Positions 24,001 to 35,429 are shown, counted from the first letter of the stretch. The stretch: 64,000 nt of DNA from Epinephelus fuscoguttatus (GCF_011397635.1 NC_064769.1:20663207-20727206), one strand, 5' to 3'. Numbers and translations: made by a program. The notes: generated by a model from the letters alone, not told the origin.

Positions 24001-27000
24001 GTCAGTCGGCTTGTCGTGAAGTCCGCTAGTCAAGTCAAAATGTTCTGTCTTCACTGAGCCCTCTGTTTCCGTCCTCACGGTGTGCCGGTTATTATTGTGG
24101 CATATATATTATGAATACAGTCCATCTGATGCTCGTTTTAATTCTTTTTTTTGACGTTTCATCACTACTACAAATGCAACTGTAGCCAGTATGTCACTAC
24201 CACTATCCTCATTCATATTTTAAGAAGTTATAAAAGCTACTCAACCACACAATAAGCCTCAAATGGTGCAAATCAGAACAGAAGTACAGAGAGATGTTGC
24301 ATAGAGATGATACACCGTCTCATTTAGTTACACTGATGTGAAGCAGCAGGTTTTTGGAATGTTGCAGAACAACCACTTGCAAAGTTGTTTGCTTCTTTGG
24401 TCTGAACTGGGCTTAACATTATAGCTCAGCCAAGGAGGACGCCATTAATGTTTACATCTTGTGCTGTCATGAGCACGAGCCTCTCATCCATGAGCAGGTG
24501 CACGCTTCCTTGTGCGCAATAACCTCTCAGCAAGGGGAAATTGACTGAGTGAACTGGTTATCAAACTGTCTTAAATCCTGTCTGGAGAGGATCTTTAAGA
24601 AACAGAGTTCAAGTTCCTACCGGATTAATATCAATTGCAGTCTGGTGCTGCTCCTTCTTGGGCTTCATGCCAAATATATCCTGAACAAATTTCTCATCTG
24701 CCTGGTAGAAGTGTGGTGAAGACATTATGATGGGAGCTCCTAAACACACAAAGGATTCAGTTAGTATGACACCATGAAAGATATCAGCTGAGCAGATTCA
24801 GGAAAACAACAGTTCATGATGGAACAGCTTTCTAGATGTGACACAAACAATCTTCTGGTTTTTCATACAGAACATTTGCTTAGTGCACCTCCTACCTTGT
24901 TTACATAGGCTGACATTCAGCACACCAGAGCCCAGGCAGTTTCCAGCAGGGACACAGAAGCCTGCGTTGGCTGGGTTCACGGTCTGATTGGCAAACACCT
25001 GGCTAGGGGGACTGAAGCGATACCCAGGGATCCCCTTCACTTGCACATCCTCCTCATACTGAGCGTACAGAGACCTTTGAAACAGAGACAAAAAGCTGGT
25101 TAATCTTTGCAGGCACAAATAATTTCTGCAAAGCTGTGAGTGCATGAGCTTTCATACGAGCTTTGTGATAAGCTGATTTACTGAAAACCTGCACTGCACA
25201 AGCAGGTTTTACCAAAAGTGTTTTAAAGGTTGTGCTGGTCGTTGACATGTTACTGCCTCATAAACCGTGGCTGTCTTTTCACAGCCTCAGTCAGCAGTTA
25301 GCTGACCTGTATATGCTGCACTCTCAGTTCTAATGTAAGAACAGCCAAAGTGGGCTGATATTAGTTGTTTTAAGCAGCGCTAAATAGGTGGTAATCTAAT
25401 TGTAACCTCATTCAAGAGGCCAACACTGGCCAGGCAGGCTAAATTAGCATCCATAATCCCATATCAGACACAAATAACACAGAGGGAAAGGCTTAGGGAG
25501 ACATTCTTAGGATGACTGAGGGCAGAGCTGTTTCACTTGCCTACTCAAGCCAGGCAGACAAGACCAGAGAAAGAATGACTCACCACTGAAACATGAAGAA
25601 GCCGCACTGGTCTGGTCGCCCTAACAATCGCTAAAAAGACAATTTTACTGAACTGGAAAACCAGAAACAACCTCTCCAGATCTCAATAGCAAAACAAATA
25701 GCTCTAACTACCCCTGTAACATACACATGCACACTCTTACTCCGGTGAATACCTTCTCTTTTTGCTGGTGACTCCGATGCACCCACCAACACACACCTAC
25801 ACACATTTCAACTATAAAGTAACCAGCCTTCAACATCTGCTTCTTCTCCATTGGTTACTAACTATAAACTTGCTTCTAAAGCTTGTCAAGTCATCCCATT
25901 GGACGATGAGAAAAAGGATGATGTGGGCCGCTTTTTCAACTCTAGGAATTCAGAGCGCTCTGGCAAAAACGGCAGGTGTCTAGAGCACAGAAACACAAGG
26001 AACCACGCGACGTAAAAACTGCAAGCAAAAAGCTTCATTCTCATTGAAAACAATTACAAAAAACCGCCTCTAGCTGCTAAAACGCTTTCTGTGTAACCAG
26101 GGCCTACTCTGCCTCTGATTGGCTTCTCCCAGAGCATGTGAGCGGAGTGGAGCTGGAGCGGAGCTGAGCGGGGAGCGGAAGGATTTTGTGTTGAGCGAGG
26201 AGTGGCTATTTTTTTTAAAAGGTGGAGCGGAGCCTTATTTCTCGCTCCAATTTCGCTCCGGTCACTCATGCCCCACCGAGAATGTATCTTTGCATCTGTG
26301 CACACCCACACTATTTTCTTTCAAAACTATGGAGTTTACTGTGTACTTCAGAAAAGAAACTGAGAAGAGAAGCAGTGGTACCTTGGAGAATGGTCCCTAA
26401 CTGCGGGGAGAGGCGAGAGGGCTTCCCTGGAGGTCAGCCGCTTAACCCGGTCCATCTCCTCCACACTTTGACTTATTTCCACCCTGCTGACAGCGGTACC
26501 GTGGACAATGGTCCCTAACTGCGGGGAGAGGGGAGAGGGCTTCCCCGGAGAATCTACCAAGCTCATGTTTTATTTGTGAATAGAAGATTACAGGTTAGGG
26601 TAGTACGACGCAGTTTTTTTGAGCAGAGTGGTGAGCGAGTGGAGCGGGATAAAATTTATGATGGAGTGGACTGGAGCGGAGCGAAGAAGGCGCAGAACCA
26701 ACCGGAGCGGACGAGCGGCGCAAAGTGACAGGTCTGCGAGCGAGGAGTGGAAATTTTCACCCAGTCCGCTCGACTCACATGCTCTGGCTCCCCCTGACAT
26801 TCTTACCCTAACCCTAACCAATCCCACTTCTCTTGCCTAAACTTAGCCATACCAACCAATAAAGGCAATGAATGGGAGAGTAAGGCAGGTCATTCTTTCG
26901 CTATCTTAGGATTTGCAGACTGAAATTTACAGACTTGTTGGTAAATTTCTCAGACCGTATTTGGCATCTGAACTAACGTGTCCTACTTACACATGGTTAT

Positions 27001-28036
27001 TTTCCCTTAAAACATTGAATAATATAATTTAAAGGGCGAGTGTGTAAAATGGGTTGAAAACAGTGACATCAGTGGCCAAATTCTAGATTGCAGGGCTCAC
27101 TTGCTCACCCCTCCCGTCGGGTAAATGACGGCGGCCTCGTAGGGACAAAAAGCCTTGCGCACGAGTTTTTCAGGAGTAGGTCTATCTAGCGACGAGGTGA
27201 ATATATATTTAGAAATCTAAACCATGTTACAATATTGTAATGAATCCCTCACAAGCAGGAGACCAGAGGAGCGTTCGGGAAAAAGGCCCGTTTATTTGAG
27301 CACTCCAAAAACTCCGGTAACACTCCAGGGGGTAAAAGACTCCGTCCCAAACTCTGACTCTTGTAGCGTAACAGACACACTTCATACACACATACTCGTT
27401 TACCATACCGAGTGGGGACCCCCCTCCACTCTCTGCTCCACCAATCTCCAGCCCGCATACTGACTGACAGCGTAGCCGGTAAACAGAGCTCAGCTGTTTA
27501 TTTAGCCTAGCAATATCTCCGGACTATAGTAGCTGCAATGGACGACTTTGAACGCGATTTTGTTCTTGTAGCGAACACAGACCCAGAGCCATACCTGTTT
27601 GAGCCGGAGCATACAGATGAGGAACTCCATGTGTTTGATGCTGAGCGGGTGAGAAGAGAGGCTGAATGCACAGAATGGGATTTGGTGCTACTGCTACCAC
27701 TGCTGGGGAGATATATCACCAGGAGGAAAAGCGCCGCAGAGAGTGCATCACAAGGAGTGAAGTTGCATCTTCTTTTCCTCGCAGATGATGGTTCGGGTTC
27801 ATTCTCTCCTGTTGTGTGGTAAGTGTGATCCATTCGCAAACTTTATAACTAAAAAAACTTTTCACTACTCTCCATCGACAAACTACTAACACTCTCTGCT
27901 GTTTCCTCCTCCTTCCTCCTTCCTTCCGCTGTCTTCATTGGTTCATTTATACACGCGAAACGCGTTCTCTGGCTGGCTGGATTGTCTGCTCAGTCTGCCG
28001 TACATACATGGCGACCTCTCTAAAGCAAGGCCCTTG

Positions 28037-28081
<45 letters not shown>

Positions 28082-31000
28082 CATAATTATAAGGCTACGA
28101 AAACCAAACAAATTTTATTTTATAGCGATTATACACTTATATAAACATATTAATGGGTAGAATATTCAGATTCAGATTCAGATCGACAATAAACCATGCC
28201 AAATATTACACACTGGCCCTTTAAGTGTTCCACCCATATTTTTTGTCTTGTTCATAAATAAGCAAACCACACATGATTTGAGAAAGGTTTAATAAATTAA
28301 TTTTCATGGCGTGTGTGCAGCCTTGTTTAGTCACTGTGTCCATGGAAACGACTATGAATGCAGACATAAAGGTTCAATTAACCAGAATAGCAACTTTTCT
28401 GATAACTACATCACTGCATAACTCATAAATGTTCATACAAGCTTTATATTTTTTCATTTGTGATGGTATGTACATATGAAATTTAAGATATTGCTGCATT
28501 GTCTTTTAAACTAATTTGGTTGCAGATGTACAAATTTGGTTCTGTTAGAAGGCACTTCGGGCAAAGTTGCGCTGACTTTCAGGCCTAGAAGCAGCTCTAC
28601 ACAGGACTGTGCCTTCAGTAGCTCGCTACACTTGTTGTCTTGCTTTTGACCACATCAAACTCGCTCTGGCCTGCACTCTAAAAAAACACCCTGCTGATAG
28701 GGGCAAAACAGAAAACAGAATAGGGGCAATAATCTGGAAACACATTTTTTCTATACTCTCTTTTCTTGTTTCCATAGTTATCCAGACCTGGAAGTTACTA
28801 AAATCCAATCCCATACTTTTCCATACTGCGTAGGAACCTTGTAAAACACTTTGCAGTCGACTCACCTGCACAGGTCAGAGGAGAACATGTAGAGCGTCTC
28901 ATCCTTGGTGACGACTGGATGGAAAGATGCTCCGTTGGTTCCATTGATCATATTGCATTCATCAGACGTCCACCAATTCAGCGTGCTGCACACATACACA
29001 CATAGAAAATATATTAAGACAATTTTTGTGTTTTAACAGTTTGTCATGTCAAGTTTCTGGGTGTTTAGAATGACAAGCACCCAACCATCTTATCAGTTTT
29101 CTTTGTCAGCTTAATTGAAGGACTACTAACCAATTTGTCAGATTAAAATCAAGATCAGGATTTACTTTATTGTCCCAAACAGAGTGGGAAATTTGTCTTG
29201 GGCCCTACACTCATACTGCAGACACAGAAATACAACATAATAGTACATGGTCAAATCAATATTATACCCAATGTAGAAATAAGAAACACAAGAAGATAAA
29301 TAAATAAATAACATCATACGCTAAAAATACCTCTACAAAAATGCTAATCAGCAAATCATCATAACCCAATGCCAGTTCTGGCTTTATCTGCCATTATTTC
29401 AAAGCTTTACAGACATAGGAATGAATGGATTCTTAAATCTGTTCAGTCCGCAACAAGGCACTCTAAATCTCCGGCCAGAGGGCAGCAGCTCCTATTCTGT
29501 ATGCAGAACATGAGAGGAGTCATTGATGACCTCATTGGCTTGACTCACTGTAGCCTGTTCAAAAATAGTCTGCATGGAAATGTGCTCTTTGACACCAATT
29601 GTAACCCATGCAGTGTGAATCAATAAAAAAAGTTTAACTGCACAGAAAGGTTACTGAACCAAGCTGTGATACTGTATCTGATCAGGCTGATCAAGACTGC
29701 CTGATAAAACATTAGGCATTTTAAAAAGTGTGGGCTCGCAGCAGATCACATCAGGTCAGGTCAGAAAAAGCTTGGCTAAAGCTGCTGCTCCTTTTCCAGA
29801 ACAGCAGTCCTTTGTGTGTTTCAGGAACAGTTTGACATTTCGGTCTTTGTGCTAACGGACAGTATGAGAGTGACATCAATCTTCATCCAACTCTCCGCAA
29901 AAAAGCATATTACTGTATTTTCCAAAACGTGAAACTACAACTACAATGCCAGCTAGCTAGCAAATCCAGTATGGAAGGTCAATATTATACCTTACTGACT
30001 GACACAACAAAAGAGTCCGAAACAACTGCTGTAGGTTTTTACAAGACAAAGATGAAATAAACTCTTCAAGTGCAACAAAGAGGATTAACATTGGTGTGGC
30101 TTTCTGACATGATTACAGACACACATTAACTGTAATGGCAGGGAAACTCATCAGGACACTCGCTTTGTGATCCCATAATGTTATCAAATGGGGTGAAACA
30201 AGCTTTAATCATCTATCTGCCTGATACAATCCCTTTTTACCTCTCATCCATTCAAACTGCACATATCAATGATTCTCACTGATTGGATGCAGATAGCAAA
30301 AGATAATTCTCATTCATTCATTGCCCTTTTTTCCTAGAGGTGAGTGACCGTTACCTTTCACCCTTCCATGTATCCACCCTGGCAAAGTCCTTATAGTTTT
30401 GCTGACCAGTGAAGAAGACATATTCACCATCATTGGAAGCATTGCTCTGTAAAAAGAAAGTTATATGTTCAACAAACTTTTCTGTGTTATTATCTTGTAG
30501 CTTTTTATGACTGAACACACTCAAGTCTGTACAAAGTGTACAGTAATGTATTCATATGCTTGGAGACCTTGTAGAAGAGCCCGAAAACATCATCCAGGTC
30601 AGGTTTCATAACACTGAGGGCTTTGAGCAGGGCGTCTTCATAACCCCACAGCAGCTCTCCCACTGTGCGCGTGATGAACAGGCCTTCACCACTGGACTTC
30701 ATATAGGCGGAGATCAGATTGGCCATAATAGTCGAGTCCTTGAACTGCTCCATCACTGTCTACCAAGAGAAAGATGGGAAGACAAAATGTTGTGTAAAGC
30801 ACTCAATTGCACAAGTTCCACAAAAAACTTAACAGAATGAATCATTTACTTTAATAACATTTTAAAATATCCTTTATGAGAGTTCAAATAGCTATTCACC
30901 ACACACAAAAATATTAGGAAATACTGAAAACTCATAAAATATTAAAAAAACACAATTTCCTCATTTGTATGTTGCTGCCCAGCAAAATAAATAGATCTAA

Positions 31001-34000
31001 AAATAAAACGACTGCAACTCATTGATGTAATGCAACACTTGTAGGTCATGGGTTTCTATGGCTCACCATTGCAGGGATGTTAACCGTCCTGATGAGGTCA
31101 CTCTCTGGACCTCGGGACATGTTACGCTGGAATATGTAGGTCTTTGTGTTGACAGCTGCGACTTTAGTGCCATTATCCTGGAAGTCCACTTGTTCCATGG
31201 GCCGGTACTCTCTGTGGAGGAAATATAACAGCTGGGTTAAGGTTGACAGAAGTTAAATGTTGGTAGCTCTTTGTTAAGGTGTTGCAGCCAAATATAATAC
31301 CTGCATCTCAGACTGCAGAGAAAAGGGTATTCTTAAACAATTATAAAGATGTGTATTCATATAAAGTCATATATTTGGTTTAAAGATGGGGTTGGTAGTT
31401 TTCAGGAAAAGGCAAGACTGCTTCGCTGGGAGGGGAGTGGGCAGCAGCACCAGAGACGGACCGTCAGTCAGCGGCTGGAGTCTACGCTGCCTTAATGCCA
31501 GTTGCCACAGTTGCTGACTGAAGGTTTGTGCCTGTAAAGCACTTTTAAGCGGGATTTATACTTGTGCATCAGCTCTATGCAGAGCCTATGTTGTATCCTA
31601 TGCATTTGGCCTATGCTGTTGTGAGCATTTTTACTTGTGCTGAGGTGTGTCTGTGTCACTCTGCAGTTACACCATCAAAACACTAGTCAGTGGCGGGGTT
31701 TCTGTAAAGTGCTGTAAAATGTAGTTGATTCAAAACATACCTAGAACACACATTAAACACACATTAAACATGGCTTAATAGCAACAATTTCAATTACAAA
31801 TACCCTAATCAGCTTCACTATAACTCACAGCATTCACAGACAAAGCACTTGTCTTTATCTGGACACATTTTCCCCACAAATACAACATGCTAATATTATT
31901 AGCACAAGCCTATAGCATTTTACATTGTATAAGTTAGGCTAGTGGCTAGCAGACTTTTCCTTTACTCATATGAAGCCAGGGACAACAGCAACATTTAACA
32001 AAGGTAACGTTACAAAATTTGCTTCCATTACAACTCACAAGGTTCACTGACAAAACAACTGTCTTATACTAAACACTTTTTCCAAACTAATACAACATGC
32101 TAATGTTAATAGCACAAGCCTATGGCATTTTACATTGTATAAAGTAGCTTAGCAAGTGGAGATTTCCTCTGCTCATATGAAGCCAGGATAAATTACACAC
32201 AAGACTTAAAATGCTATTTTGTGGAGGCTTTATTGTCTTCACAATTAATTGTTTCTTATCAGTGAAGTTCAAGTCAATAAAAGCTTTGTTTCCACTGAGG
32301 GAAATGGTTTCAGCTTACAACAACAGACAGGAGGTCTGCGTCGCAGCAACATGTAATTACATTACATACATGGTGTCGAATCGACACAGAAGTATAAATC
32401 CTGTTTAAGATGATACACTGATTCCAGGCTCTAGTTAGCTACATAAAAACCAAGCTGCAGCTGTAAGCCTATAGCTCCAGTTAAGTTAAGGCTTTACTAT
32501 TAGCAGCATTTTCTCTCCATCTCTAAAATGCTTCACCATTATAGACATGTGTTTAATTTTCTTTATTGTCAGGCTCTCTTTGAGACTTTTTCAATAAGCC
32601 TGTTTTTCTGTTTTGGGTTGCTTTGCAGAGGAGGCAGTTGTTGCAAATGCTAGATAGCATCTTTCTCCGCAGGACTCTCTGCCATTGAATCAGGCTTTCA
32701 CCATCTAAAAGGAACCTACATGTGCATCCACATCTGTAGAACAGGCAACCCTCTATCACAGGCTAGATCTTCTAAAGACTGAAAGCAGAGCCCGAGAGAG
32801 GGTGCAGAAGTTGAGCTTTCTCTCTGTCTACCTGCACTACATTATGCTGAAAAGTTACTGTGGGATTTTTGCCTAATGATACCAAAATAAAACTGCCTAC
32901 CCCAGCTTTAATTATACCATCATGTGGGAAGAGGAGGTTTCCTTTAAAGTCATTTCCTTTCCTGACTCAATTCCATGTGACTGTCAAAAAACAAAACGCA
33001 TGTTTGCAGTTGTTGGGCAAAGGTGAAAAGCTACTGTGAGGCACTTAGTGACTTCCCAGAAAAATGAAACTCGTCTCCACAGAAAGTGAATCTAAACTGC
33101 TCTGAATAAATTATCATCTCAGAGCATGAGGCACGTTGATGTGATCATTTCCGTCAGGAAGTGAGTAATAACTGCCTTTTCTCGGGTCCCTCAATCAGAG
33201 ATTTAGCTGAACATCTTTACAGAAAGATCTGAACAATAAATGAAATTATAGAAGTGAATGGGTCAGACGGTTGTGTCAGATAATGGACCGGCAAATAAAA
33301 CTGCTGCGGTACCATCAAAGTAAGGAACCGCCTTTTGGCACAGTAAAATGTTTTTGGCAGACAAGAAAGAAGGAAAATAAAAATATCTCAGCTAAACAAA
33401 TAGGCTGCTGTGCAAAGCTACTGTGTCTGTCCTTGCTGAGAGGCAAACAAGCAGCCTCAAGCTCATCAGACACAGGACTGCACTACAGTAAGATCTCTGC
33501 TTCTGTCTCTGCAAGCCATCACTACTATTGCAAAAGATTAACATGTTTTATATGTTGTCCACATATCACTGGGTCTTTATTTCCCATTTGTGTTTCTGCT
33601 GATCTAATCATCAGCTCATTAGCACCTTCCTTTGTTTCCACTGCATGAGCTGTAATCAGTGTTGATTGCTTTTTACTGACTTGACAATTTGGCTTCATCA
33701 ATTTATTTCTTTTCAATCCCTATTGCAATGGCTTCTCCGTCCCCCTGCTTTAGATCCATGTGGCCGTTTTTTTTACTCTAACATTTGCACTTCTGTTTTA
33801 TAAAATAGAGAAATAAAACTTAAGTCTTTGTCCTCTTCCTCTCTCACCTGTAAGTATACGGTCCGATCTCCACCACAGCAGGCCTATCCCCCCCCAGCAC
33901 CTCCTCCGGGTTGGTCAGGTTAAAGAAGTAAAACTGCATGTAGATTGGGGCCGGTGGATCCGCCCAGGCCTCGAATGCCTCCGTGCCATTCTTCAACACC

Positions 34001-35429
34001 ACTTCCTATGGGGACAAAGGGCAGTGGGTTACTTAGGAAAAATACGTGACTTCAGACGAATTCTTTGCTGCTGACTAAGCTGTCCTCACATCATATGACA
34101 AACGCTGCTGCTGCTGCTGCATAAATCTGCTGTAAGATATGTCACAATATGCCATTTATTGCATGTTAAAGTAAGCCAATGAGGTGAGGGTATCACAAAG
34201 CAGAATAGATTACAATAACATAACCAGGTGACAATGATTTTCACATGTAAGCTATACAAAACAAGTGTATGATAATGCTGCTGACATAGAAAATGTCTCA
34301 GATATTTCATTTTTAAGGTCAAACTGAAAATCACATTCCCACATGTGCATTTTTGGTAACATGTTTAACTTTGTAAGTCAGCTAAAGACCTAAAGCAGTC
34401 CAGCAAACATGATCATCATGAAACTCAGCAGACGCTGAAACACAGCAGATTATGGCAGGCCTTCAAACATGTAATAACTAGCCTGGATATAAAGCCTGTT
34501 GCAGATATCTGTAATTCAATTCTTCCTAGTCAACAAGAACATTTCAGACACCAGCTATGACGTTCTTCCTGTCCATGATTATCATTTCAGATATCAACAC
34601 CGTCCTTCTCCCTGGAGAAAATTGATGCCACTTTCATTTTCACATATGCACAATTGCATTTATCTACAACAGAATTTTTACAGGAAGGACTTGCAAATCA
34701 AATATCTACAAATATCTTAATTTTCATATCAGAAATCTAAAATGATCTAGATATCCATTATGTAATTTCAACAGATATCCACAAAAGCATTTCATCTTAG
34801 TCATTACTTTAATTGTAGATATCTTAAATTGCATATTTACTCGACATGATGCCAATTATTTGTACCTGTGATGACATTTTTACTAGTAAAAATACATTTC
34901 TGGATGTTCATAATGTAATTATGGATATCTTAAATGTTTTATTTCTATATGTTACATTAAAATCATTGTGTAAATATTATCTCAGATTAGTTTGGACTAT
35001 ATAATCGAAGTTTTAGACATCTTAAAACACTATTTCTGGTAAAATAAAATAAAAAATTGGAATGTGGAAATCTTAAATTGACGAGGATAAATGCTGTTAT
35101 GTCTCTGATACCTATGGGAGTGTGTATCTACAAATGTCAACGGCTTTCCATAACACACTGTATTTGCTGTTCAGTCAAATTAAAGACATGAAGCTAACTG
35201 ACATTAACTGTACCCACAGTGTCTACCGTTAGCTTATAACGTGATAACGACTACCTACCTGACGTTAACGCCTGTTATAGAACGTTAGCCTGAAAAAGAT
35301 TTTTACCTTTTCAACCATGGACTGTAGAAAATGTGGAAACACGGAGGATAAGACCAGAGCAATGCCGCAGATCAACAGTAGTATAGACAAAACTCCGGTG
35401 CTGTAAATGCAGCATGATTTCAGTAGCAT
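18100..35429 (-). CDS. scarb2: Lysosome membrane protein 2 (scavenger receptor class B member 2, LIMP-2), complete
   Basis: LIMP-2 is a CD36-family lysosomal membrane protein; in mammals it carries glucocerebrosidase to lysosomes. Twelve exons: 35429-35307, 34005-33848, 31211-31067, 30759-30568, 30446-30355, 28985-28866, 25074-24896, 24739-24621, 21077-21004, 20685-20634, 20468-20316, 18138-18100. All are GT-AG and phase-matched; they total 1446 nt, 481 residues (human 478). Residues about 7-29 form the N-terminal membrane segment. The ectodomain shows [68 protein letters not shown] and [17 protein letters not shown], with about eight N-glycosylation sequons. Residues 441-462 form the second membrane segment. 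The tail [12 protein letters not shown] keeps the acidic dileucine lysosomal signal E-R-Q-P-L-L. Odd point: positions equivalent to human His150 and His171 are Ser151 and Arg173. Fish have more than one scarb2 gene; which one this is cannot be told here. The exon-4 donor AAG|gtctcc is weak. Confidence 0.95.
18312..18582. mobile_element. MITE-like repeat, family with AATAATCnnnAGTTGCA ends, copy 1
   Basis: The copy ends ATAATGAAAATAATCTTCAG then TTGCAACC and contains TTTTGGACTGTTATGTCAGA. These pieces recur at 50578-50876 and, in inverse or diverged form, at 50914-51345 and 58098-59374. It lies in scarb2 intron 11. Confidence 0.5.
18595..19150 (+). pseudogene. Decayed retrotransposon coding remnant
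   Basis: A plus-strand frame carries [13 protein letters not shown] followed by KKAKYK (about 18905-18980). The LTVPWED motif recurs in fish retroelement polyproteins downstream of the reverse transcriptase. Frames are broken by stops shortly after and around it. Upstream, [19 protein letters not shown] (near 18655) belongs to a different segment. The element class is not determined. It sits in scarb2 intron 11, antisense to the gene. Confidence 0.4.
19267..19675. mobile_element. GC-rich inverted-repeat element, Harbinger-like ends
   Basis: The left end GGCATTTATACTTGCCGCAT and the right end GATGCAGTCACGAG-type sequence (complement of ATCGAGCATAAACC) form an imperfect inverted pair. The TTTATACTTG core is shared with the ends of the element at 31546-32408. 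The interior contains CpG-rich GTGCGCGATTACATCATTTG. No transposase is visible. Confidence 0.4.
21811..22446. mobile_element. hAT-type MITE
   Basis: The right end, read inversely, is CAGGGATCGGCAACCTTTAC, a typical hAT terminus, followed by AGAGCC and TTTGGCC blocks. The left end near TGTGGCTCTGGAGCCACATG is a degraded counterpart. It lies in scarb2 intron 8. Confidence 0.6.
22447..23470. other. scarb2 intron 8, unique-looking AT-rich DNA
   Basis: No exon or RNA gene is recognised. It contains poly-A near 23321 and ordinary AT-rich sequence. Confidence 0.4.
23475..24540. mobile_element. AAAGGGACAGTTCACC element, right end missing, split by a nested element
   Basis: The left end AAAGGGACAGTTCACCTCAA is followed by CTTACCTGTAGTG, then CAACAGCAATGTCTCTTTCC and AAATCATGACCTGCTTACTA, all familiar from a widespread fish DNA-element family. 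Continuation appears after the nested insertion at 24419 (ATAGCTCAGCCAAGGAGGAC to about 24540). A matching right terminus (GGTGAACTGTCCCTTT) was not found. Confidence 0.55.
23837..24409. mobile_element. Nested inverted-repeat element CAGTTCAGACCAA
   Basis: CAGTTCAGACCAATGA at 23837 is mirrored by TTTGGTCTGAACTG ending at 24409. The two ends separate TATCTGGAGCT from GGCTTAACATTATAGCTCAG, which are adjacent in the host element family. The size and CAG/CTG ends fit a hAT-type MITE, but no clear 8-bp target duplication is visible. Confidence 0.5.
26130..26786. mobile_element. hAT-like MITE with GAGCGGAG-rich ends
   Basis: CAGAGCATGTGAGCGGAGTG at 26130 is the inverse of the right end, which reads back as CAGAGCATGTGAGTCGAGCG from 26786. 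The flanking 8-mers GCTTCTCC (26122-26129) and GCTCCCCC (26787-26794) match at 6 of 8 positions, as expected of an aged hAT target duplication. GAGCGG/GGAGCG octamers pack both arms. Inside are two copies of a block with ATGGTCCCTAACTGCGGGGA (about 26388 and 26508). Short frame [15 protein letters not shown] may be a vestige of a parent element. Confidence 0.6.
27538..27822 (+). pseudogene. Coding fragment resembling fish P2X7-like (P2RX7 C-domain) proteins
   Basis: An ATG-started frame of 94 codons reads [13 protein letters not shown], then [17 protein letters not shown] and, soon after, [12 protein letters not shown]. The P-Y-(L/M)-F-E-P motif and the C-x-E-W-D motif are hallmarks of the zinc-binding P2X7 intracellular-domain family abundant in fish genomes. 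The expected middle segment (WCxCGxC region) is missing, so the two hallmarks are abnormally close. The last third is not family-like. It is probably a remnant mobilised with the surrounding element; the assignment is from recalled motifs. Confidence 0.45.
28038..28079. repeat. (TA)n microsatellite
   Basis: An uninterrupted TA tract of about 21 units lies within the inverted-repeat element. Confidence 0.95.
29150..29640. repeat. Dispersed repeat, class unresolved
   Basis: ATCAGGATTTACTTTATTGTCC followed by GGGAAATTTGTCTTGGGCCC, then GAATGGATTCTTAAATCTGT and CCGGCCAGAGGGCAGCAGCT, is an arrangement seen in fish interspersed repeats. It lies in scarb2 intron 5. No intact ORF or terminal repeat is found. 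Confidence 0.35.
31381..32910. mobile_element. Inverted-repeat element AAAGMTGGGGTWGGYAGTTTT with nested insertion
   Basis: AAAGATGGGGTTGGTAGTTT at 31382 is mirrored by AAACTGCCTACCCCAGCTTT ending at 32909 (about 17 of 20). Most of the interior is taken up by the element at 31546-32408. It lies in scarb2 intron 2. Confidence 0.6.
31546..32408. mobile_element. Nested Harbinger-like MITE with internal tandem duplication
   Basis: AAGCGGGATTTATACTTGTG (31547) and CACAGAAGTATAAATCCTGTT (ending about 32405) are inverse ends. The interior holds two diverged tandem copies, about 31815-31985 and 32025-32190, each with ACAACATGCTAAT, AGCACAAGCCTAT and CATTTTACATTGTATAA. Confidence 0.55.
34500..34940. 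repeat. AT-rich region with dispersed (A/G)GATATC motifs
   Basis: GATATC or AATATC followed by T, A or C occurs at least eight times (near 34504, 34591, 34704, 34713, 34753, 34775, 34817 and 34926). This suggests a decayed short-period repeat in scarb2 intron 1. Confidence 0.35.

Larger units (their letters stand above)
27031..28222. mobile_element. Inverted-repeat element with AAAGGGCSAGTGTGTAA ends and a coding-like interior
   Basis: The left end AAAGGGCGAGTGTGTAAAAT and the right end ATATTACACACTGGCCCTTT are inverse matches at about 17 of 20 positions. The interior holds a P2X7-C-like coding fragment (27538-27822) and a (TA)n tract at 28038-28079. It lies in scarb2 intron 6. Confidence 0.6.

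Noticed and set aside
26119-26518. ORFs of 93-98 codons on the plus strand
   Set aside because: They lie within the hAT-like MITE and contain translated GAGCGGAG repeats; not host genes.
26804-26819. CCCTAACCCTAACC, telomere-like motif
   Set aside because: Only two repeats; far too short to indicate an interstitial telomeric block.
34098-34122. (CTG)n run
   Set aside because: About five units in a scarb2 intron; not notable.
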